NCBI GenBank assembly: GCA_005784505.1
Contig: VCAZ01000227.1
Span: 174,501 to 238,500, forward strand
Origin: Bagarius yarrelli
Lineage: Eukaryota; Chordata; Actinopteri; Siluriformes; Sisoridae
DNA: 64,000 bases
Reading direction: 5' to 3'
A model generated the notes under the pieces. The model did not search any database, had not been told where the DNA came from, and worked only from the letters and a program-made list of their open reading frames with translations. Positions 56,790-64,000 of the stretch are shown here, piece by piece. Position 1 is the first letter of the stretch, and the number at the start of each line of letters is the position of its first letter. Both the position numbers and the translations under genes were made by a program.

Positions 56790-57076
56790 CACACACAGGG
56801 GCCCAACAGTTTTAACTTAGTGGTGCTGGGAATCGAACCCTGATCTTCTGATTAATAGTCATTTTTTCTGAGTGATTGCGGCTTTTTTTCCTTTACATTC
56901 ACATTTTTGGTGTTCAGCAGATGCTCTTAGCCATTTATCTTATTTTTGTAATACACCTGAGCAGATGAGGGTCAAGGAGCCTTTCCCCGGGGCAGTTTTA
57001 GCTTGGTGGTTCTGGGAATTGAACCCACAATTTTTTAATCGGCGGCCCATCACCTTAACCACTGAGCCAACACTTC
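56790..57076 (-). mobile_element. Two adjacent SINE copies
   Basis: A fragment at 56790-56868 (gtgctgggaatcgaaccctg) and a fuller copy at 56893-57076 (gttcagcagatgctcttagc through catcaccttaaccactgagc), both minus orientation. Confidence 0.65.
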
Positions 57077-58019
57077 CCTTTATACAGCATTTGTCTCATC
57101 AATATTTTTGTAATAAATTCAACCCCCGGCTCTGGATTCCCGCTGTATAAACTAGATCACTGAGAATTTTCATTACCACGAGGGCAAAAGAACTGGATCC
57201 CACAGAGAACCGGGCTCAGTTCCTAGAATGCACTACATTAATTAATATGTGTGTTGTATATAGTATGGTTACTGGTCGTATAAATAAAATTTGGACCTAC
57301 TACCCCTGCCAGTGGGGGTGGGGGTGATCATATTTAACTTACAAGAACAAGAAGTTTTTTTTCCTGAAGTATTTAAAGCTACTTTAAGCTCTTGTAAAGT
57401 GGCGCATCATTGCTTTCTGCCATTTTGGAATCTGACAGGTCGTCTCTCCTGCGGGATCATGGACTAGCAAAGTGTCCATCGTATGCGTGCTTCAGAATCT
57501 GGGCGAAAGCAGTAGATCATCCAGGAACTTTTTGCATGTTGTATTTGGCATACTAATGATTGGAGGTATAGAAGTATGTGATTTCAGGACGAAGCCCAGG
57601 GTTACAGTTAACGAGCATCCGCTTATGTACCAGATCAGTTTTATATAACCTGGATTGTGAAAGCAGCTTGTGAGTTCTGACCCATATCTCAGGCTGAGAC
57701 TGGCAGTGTGGTGTGAAACATGCAGAGAACCTGACCTACTGTTCATCACGCTGCCTGTTCGCACCACGTTGCCAGCTTTTTCTCAGATACTTCTGCTCTC
57801 CAGAACTCACAGGATGTCTTGGCATAAATAAATCACTCCTACCAGCACCAATGCCAGGAGACAAATAACCGCTTTTAACACTGAAGAAAAATATGGAAAA
57901 AAATAAAGTTCAAAAGTTACAACGTGTTTTATATGTTTTATACTCACCATTTTCTAGATTTATTTGACTTAAAGGTTAAAGATAATGAGGCTTTTTTTGT
58001 ATTTTTAAATAGATGCAGT

Positions 58020-58131
58020 CTGGTGGCGCTCACAGAGGCCCATGACTGGGGAGGGGATAACTCAGAGGTACAGGTGTGGGAACATTGTGGGTTTGAGTCC
58101 CTTTACCACCAAGTTACCACCGTTGGGCCCC
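58020..58131 (+). mobile_element. SINE 5' portion
   Basis: Has ctggtggcgctcacagagg, gtgggtttgagtccctttac and caccaagttaccaccgttgg, stopping after gggcccc. Confidence 0.6.
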
Positions 58132-58608
58132 AGAGAGAGAGAGTGAATGATAGAGAAGGGGAGAGAGGGGGAAAGATAGTGTGCAATATTAAATGTGCTT
58201 TGTGTTTTTTAACAGTAGATGGCGCCTGGAGAACGTGTGTGTCTATGTGTGTATGTATGTGTGTTGGATGGGTGTGTGTGTAAGTGTAGGTGTGTGTTGG
58301 ATGGGTGTGTTTGTGTTTGTGTGTATGTGTGTGTTGGATGGGTGTTTGTGTGTTAAAGGTGAAACAGAAATAAGGCTGAAGTCTGTAGGTAAGCCGGAGG
58401 CAAATAATCGTTTTAAACAGTTTTTGTTAATACCCCAACCTGTTTATATATCATCCACATGGTGTCACATGATTCAGTCACACACTTGCAGTTTCATAGG
58501 ATGCTGAAATGCATTTTTGCATGTTTTGCAAGTCCGACACTGGTCTATAAGGGGTTAAAGGGGTAGATCGGGTCCAGTTCTAGAAATAATCAAGAGTATA
58601 TAGTCTTA

Positions 58609-58610
58609 TA

Positions 58611-58682
<72 letters not shown>
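58609..58682. repeat. (AT)n microsatellite
   Basis: More than 30 AT units with one break. Confidence 0.93.
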
Positions 58683-58686
<4 letters not shown>

Positions 58687-58759
58687 CTTATATACAGTAT
58701 ATATCACAGATTATAAATACAAGACCAGGAACATGAGACAGTGTCACTGATCTCTGCCA

Positions 58760-58822
58760 CTATTTATTTATTTATTCATTCATTCATTCATTCATTCATT
58801 CATTTATTTATTTATTTATTTC
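58760..58822. repeat. (TTTA)n/(TTCA)n tetranucleotide repeat
   Basis: TTTA units, then about eight TTCA units, then TTTA units. Confidence 0.9.
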
Positions 58823-59624
58823 CTCAGAGGAGGTCTTCCCTTTTTCGATTCTCACCAAAACAGGTTTCCGCTCATTTCTCTTTTTTACTCAGCTCCGGCA
58901 CAAAGCTGATCTGAGGTCAGTGTTATATCATTGCTGAATGCACACCGGGTGAGAAACTGCCTCTGGGGCTGATCCGGGGTCAGTCGTAAGGTGGTGCAGA
59001 TAAACCCTGAAGGTTCAGGCAGTATTTAGTTGCTATGCAGCCTCAGCGTTGGTCTTAAGAACTTTAGCTTTTCTCCTGACAAATTATGTTTAGTGCAAAA
59101 ACATGGCCCATGATTCAGAGTGACGCCTCTGACTGACAGCGGTGTTGTTTAAGGGGCAACTAACACTGCGTTTACAGACTTTGGTGTGAATATTTGCAGC
59201 ATTAGTGTTACAGAACTTTTTTCTGCCCTACTGTTACCATAGCAACAATTCTATTATTTTAATTTATTTCCAAAAGTCCATTTTGAAAAATATTTGTCTT
59301 AGAAGGCTTCTTTAATATTACCCTATATAGTAATAACTTTTGTATATAGAATATAAAAGTAAATTTTTTTTTTAAGTATATATGACTGTATATAACTGTT
59401 TTTAGTATTTTAAAATAAAAAGTATGATAAAATGACGGAGTGTCATAAAATGCTATTTTTATTTTAAATAGTCCGTCCAGGCTTCACCGTACACGTCCAT
59501 GTAGACCGGCTGTTGCTATGGAAACAAGGAAGCATAAGAACAGGTGCTGAATGTGAATTTAATAACTAATGGAGAATCAATCAACATTTTCTGACCAATC
59601 CAAATGCAGAATTTAACAGCACCA

Positions 59625-59940
59625 TTTCGGTTCGATTCCCAGCACAACTAAGCTACCATTTACAGCATTTTGGAAGACGCCCTTATCCAGAGTGACTTAC
59701 ATTATTTTCTGTTATACAACTGAACAATTAAGGGGGCCCAGGGTGGGAGCTTGCTGGTGCTGGGAATCGAACCCCGGTCTTCACATTAGTAGCCCAACAC
59801 CTTAACCACTGCGCTACCATTTCGTACCAATGCTGGGCCCCTGAGCAAGGCCCTTAACCCCTAATTGCTCGGTTGTATAATTGGGAAAAATGTAAGTTGC
59901 TCTAGATAAGGACGTCTGCCAGATGCTGTAAATGTAAATA
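59625..59940 (+). mobile_element. SINE interrupted by an opposite-strand SINE
   Basis: Plus-strand copy: cggttcgattcccagcac at about 59628, continuing after 59825 as gctgggcccctgagcaagg and ending gctgtaaatgtaaata. The inserted minus copy occupies about 59661-59820. GCTACCATTT appears on both sides of the insert. Confidence 0.75.
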
Positions 59941-60680
59941 CGAGCACAGCCTCTGATTGTTCAGGTTGTTCGCTGAATAAACCATTACGATGGAAGCATT
60001 ACACACCGCCGTATGATTATTTGTTGCTTTTTGCCTCACCTTGCCTCGACCTCACCCCCTTTGGTCCGTCTTTCACACAGACGTTCTGTTCTTCTCTTCC
60101 TGTCCCTCTCGCTTCGAGCCAAACGTGAGGCCCTTGCTGTAATGGTACATTCTGTGACATTAGTATGTGAGAAAGGAGAAGAAACGGTCACAACTTTGTA
60201 GCTATTGAATTGTCCTGTTCAGCCACCATCATCGAGAGACAAAGGAAAGAAGTGGGAGGACAGGTTTGATGTACAAGAGAAACACACACACACATTCCTA
60301 GACAGTTAGGCACAGTGTGAGGGGGAAGGTGAGCCTGCGGCAAGATATAACGTATTTTCGGCTCTGTGGCCTTATTAGGAATCCTATAGGGCAGTTCAGA
60401 TACTGTAGGGCACTTTATTCGGCTTCTATAGCGCACCGTGTTGTGTTCTTTAGTGTCAGGAAACTAATAAAGGACATGACAATGTTTAAAACCTTAAAGG
60501 CATGTCAAGGTGTGTGTATTTTTTGTGTGTATGAAGACCTATAGGGCAAGTCATTCTTTATTTGCATGTAGGGAAGCCCAAAGGTGAGAATGATTTATTT
60601 AAATACTCCATTACTTACACAGCTGTGCTTTACGTACAATTTTTTTCGAATTCTTGAATGATCATGATTAAACAAGCATG

Positions 60681-61075
60681 AACGTCCTGGGTTCGATTCC
60701 CCTGCAGGGGTCTTTCTGTGTGGAGTTTGTATGTTCTCCCTGTGTTTGTGTGGGTTTACTCCGGGTTCTCCGGTTTCCTCCCACAGTCCAAAAACATGTA
60801 TGTTAGATTGATTGGGGGAAGTGGTGGCGCAGTGCTTAGTGTGTTGAACTGAAACCAGAAAGAACAGGTTTCGATTCCCAGCACCACCAAGCCACCACTG
60901 TGGGCCCCTGAGCAAGGCCCTTAACCCCCAATTGTTTAGCTGTATAAAAGAGAAAAATGTAAATAAGGGCGTTTGCCAAATGCTGTAGATGTAAATGATT
61001 TGTAATTCTAAATTTTCCCGTAGGAGTGAGAGTGTGTGTGTCCCTGTGATGGACTGGTGACCTGTCCAGGGTGTC
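60681..61075 (+). mobile_element. DANA/V-SINE-like element interrupted by a Mermaid-like SINE
   Basis: The outer element runs 60681-60815 and resumes about 60996-61075 (attctaaattttcccgtagg; gtgatggactggtgacctgt). The inner plus-strand SINE (about 60816-60995) starts gtggtggcgcagtgcttag and ends tgccaaatgctgtagatg. Confidence 0.75.
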
Positions 61076-62265
61076 CCCCTCCTGCCTTTTGAGAACCAGT
61101 GTGATGTGATCAGATTTTCTGGTTTTATTCAGAATCCTGGTATCGGTGTTCTGCAATGATTAAACAGAAACATTCCCAAATAGGTCCTGGTTTATGTATT
61201 AGTCAGCTGGTCAGATGTTTTGGGTCATTAAACACTCAGGTTGCCCCTTTGCCCCGTCAGTTGGGTTGGACTGAGGGGCGTGACACTGAGCAGGATTCGT
61301 GAGCAGGAGTTATTCTGCTTGTGCAACACACTGACCATTTACATACCTGAACTCTCACATGTCTCCTTTTCTTTAGCTGTTTTTTTTTTGTTCACTCTTT
61401 CTAATAAAGTTAAAGCGGTGACATGTTCCGACCTGCAGACTTACAGCCGTTCCCACAGTTCCGTCTGCATGTCAGTCATCATTATAATCCAGAGTTCATT
61501 AAAAACTGTAACAAACTGAGAGAATCCGGGTTAATAAGTAATAACAAAATAAATGAAAAATCTATCCAAATACACTGTTTAATGTCCTACATTTTTCTAA
61601 CCTGTTCTTCTGTCAGTATTATTGATTAGTATTATTAGTATTATTTATACTATACCACAAAACAATGTGCAACTGAATAAAAAAAACTGTTGAAAATAAC
61701 TTTTAGCCCAATTCAGACTTTACAATCGGATGACAGGTTTAGTAAATTTATGGCTTTTCTTTGCTTGTTATTTTTTTCTTTTTCTTTTTTCCTTTTTTTC
61801 CTTTTTCCTAACCAGAAAGAAAATTGTAGATTTAAAAATAATGAAAATTCTTTGTCAGGTCTGGCTTTAGAAAAAATTTATGATTTATAATTAGAAATTG
61901 TATCATATTTAACATTAATTCTTATGTTAAAAACATCAAATTAAGTACAGTAACGTAAAAAAAAAAAAATAAAAAAAAACATCATCATTTTCACAAATAA
62001 AAAAAAATGTAACAAAAAAAACAAGAAGTCTGAATAAAAACAAAAACCTCAAAAACAAACCAATTGAATCCCTTTTCACATCATCATTTCACAAATTAAA
62101 TAATTAAATGGTAAATAAATATAAGAAGTATTTTTTATTATTTTATAATTTTTTTAATTGTCAAAATGTATCAAGTTAGTCTATAGTAATAATAATTTTA
62201 ATAATTTTAAAGTTAATTATTAACAAAAACATTTTGCCTTTAAATTTTTATTTACAACATCCTCA

Positions 62266-62422
62266 GTAGTGACGGTGTTGTACTGATACCTGGAAGACCG
62301 GGGTTCGATTCCCAGCCACCACATCTGGGCCCCTGAGCAAGGCCCTTAACCCCCAATTGCTCAGTTGTATATAAAGGAATAAATTTAAGTCGCTCTGAAT
62401 AAAAACTGCCAAATGTAATTGT
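62266..62422 (+). mobile_element. SINE copy upstream of the slc7a10-like promoter
   Basis: Has ggggttcgattcccagcc, tgggcccctgagcaaggccc, ttaacccccaattgctcagt and taagtcgctctgaataaa. Slight internal deletions. Confidence 0.75.
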
Positions 62423-62539
62423 GAATTGTATGACGTCATTTAACAACTTTGTTATAAATCATTGACAGTTCCTTATTTTTGAATGAAATGAATCCGTTCC
62501 CGCCATTATGTCGTCACTTCCTTTCTTTTTACTCCGGAT

Positions 62540-62736
62540 CAAACAGGTGCGATCCAGGTGTCGGGTAACGCGCGCGTTTTTTCTTCAGGATGCGACCGCT
62601 GGAGTAACTTGGCCCGATTTCAAAAGCAGAGGGGTTTTTTGCGCATGCGCGCCGGGCACCGCACATCCGCCCGCTATATGAGACCGAACTCGGGCATGGT
62701 TTAATTCTCTTTATTAAAAAGGAACCAGTCGCTGAG
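62540..62736 (+). promoter_or_regulatory. CpG-rich promoter of the slc7a10-like gene
   Basis: A local CpG cluster (acgcgcgcg; gcgcatgcgcgccggg) in an otherwise AT-rich region. Contains a perfect GCGCATGCGC NRF1-type palindrome at 62641-62650 and TATATGA at 62675-62681, about 60 bp before the ATG. Confidence 0.6.
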
Positions 62737-62884
62737 ATGGATGGAACCGAGACGAACCGCAGGAACTGCGCGAAAAGCGACGCCGCAGCGGAAAAGTCGG
62801 AATTAAAAAAGAAAAGCGGCTCGACGGAGCGCGTGACACTTAAGAAGGAAATCGGGTTGATGAGCGCGTGTGCTATTATTATAG
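62737..62884 (+). CDS. slc7a10: slc7a10-like amino-acid transporter, first coding exon (partial)
   Basis: SLC7 light-chain transporters pair with the SLC3A2 glycoprotein heavy chain to exchange neutral amino acids at the plasma membrane. SLC7A10 (Asc-1) carries small neutral amino acids including D-serine and glycine. ATG at 62737 is in a good context (gagATGG). The exon reads a charged cytoplasmic N-terminus and then STERVTLKKEIGLMSACAII, ending inside TM1 at I-G with a gtacgt donor (phase 1). The block ERV-LKKEIGL-SAC-III resembles SLC7A10 more than SLC7A8 (VALKKEIGLVSACGIIVG), but both are close. The expected next exon (starting around NIIGSGIF) is not found before the right edge. Confidence 0.75.

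Positions 62885-64000
<1,116 letters not shown>

Larger units (their letters stand above)
41443..62540. other. Gene-free interval between hrh3-like and slc7a10-like (divergent)
   Basis: About 21 kb with no supported coding exon on either strand. It holds repeats listed separately and stretches of AT-rich unique sequence (notably 42860-43620, 48400-49300, 54240-55030, 57150-57990 and 58700-59600). Distal enhancers for either neighbour could lie here, but I cannot recognise any. Confidence 0.6.

Overview
This is a vertebrate, almost certainly teleost fish, nuclear window. The evidence is GT-AG introns, conserved vertebrate genes, tRNA-derived SINEs of the type common in ostariophysan fish (resembling catfish Mermaid and zebrafish DANA), Tc1 and hAT relics, and very dense micro- and minisatellites. 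The species cannot be named from sequence alone. Most long open frames in the window are read-through of simple repeats and are not genes.

Four genes are supported. (1) orc6 (minus strand, exons 1-5 at 7030-3432) encodes origin recognition complex subunit 6; its last exons lie beyond the left edge, and two exons each carry a one-base frame break. (2) vps35 (plus strand, 17 coding exons, 7944-33113) encodes the retromer core subunit. It is complete, with 795 codons plus stop and a continuous frame across all 16 junctions. (3) hrh3-like (minus strand, 3 exons, 41442-38284) encodes a histamine H3-type GPCR with one frame break in intracellular loop 3. (4) An slc7a10-like amino-acid transporter (plus strand) contributes only its first coding exon (62737-62884) before the right edge.

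Layout: 1-7030 is orc6, whose introns are huge CA/GACA and CACC/CACT arrays. 7031-7943 is a shared head-to-head promoter with an E2F-like site on the orc6 side and a palindromic E-box pair enclosing three CCAAT boxes on the vps35 side. 7944-33113 is vps35. 33114-38283 is the tail-to-tail interval between vps35 and hrh3. 38284-41442 is hrh3. 41443-62540 is a gene-free desert of SINEs, a duplicated Tc1 end, a 28-bp minisatellite, a 2.6-kb 15-bp minisatellite and a 0.6-kb polypurine tract. 62540-62884 is the slc7a10-like promoter and first exon.

The genes do not form a pathway: they cover DNA replication licensing, endosomal sorting, aminergic signalling and amino-acid transport. The orc6/vps35 divergent pair is a conserved vertebrate arrangement. 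The most unusual signals are tandem arrays that start on splice donors (vps35 exon 12, orc6 exon 2), complementary (GT)n/(AC)n tracts bracketing vps35 exon 4, and the symmetric E-box/CCAAT promoter element. I found no prokaryotic-type system, CRISPR array or viral gene.
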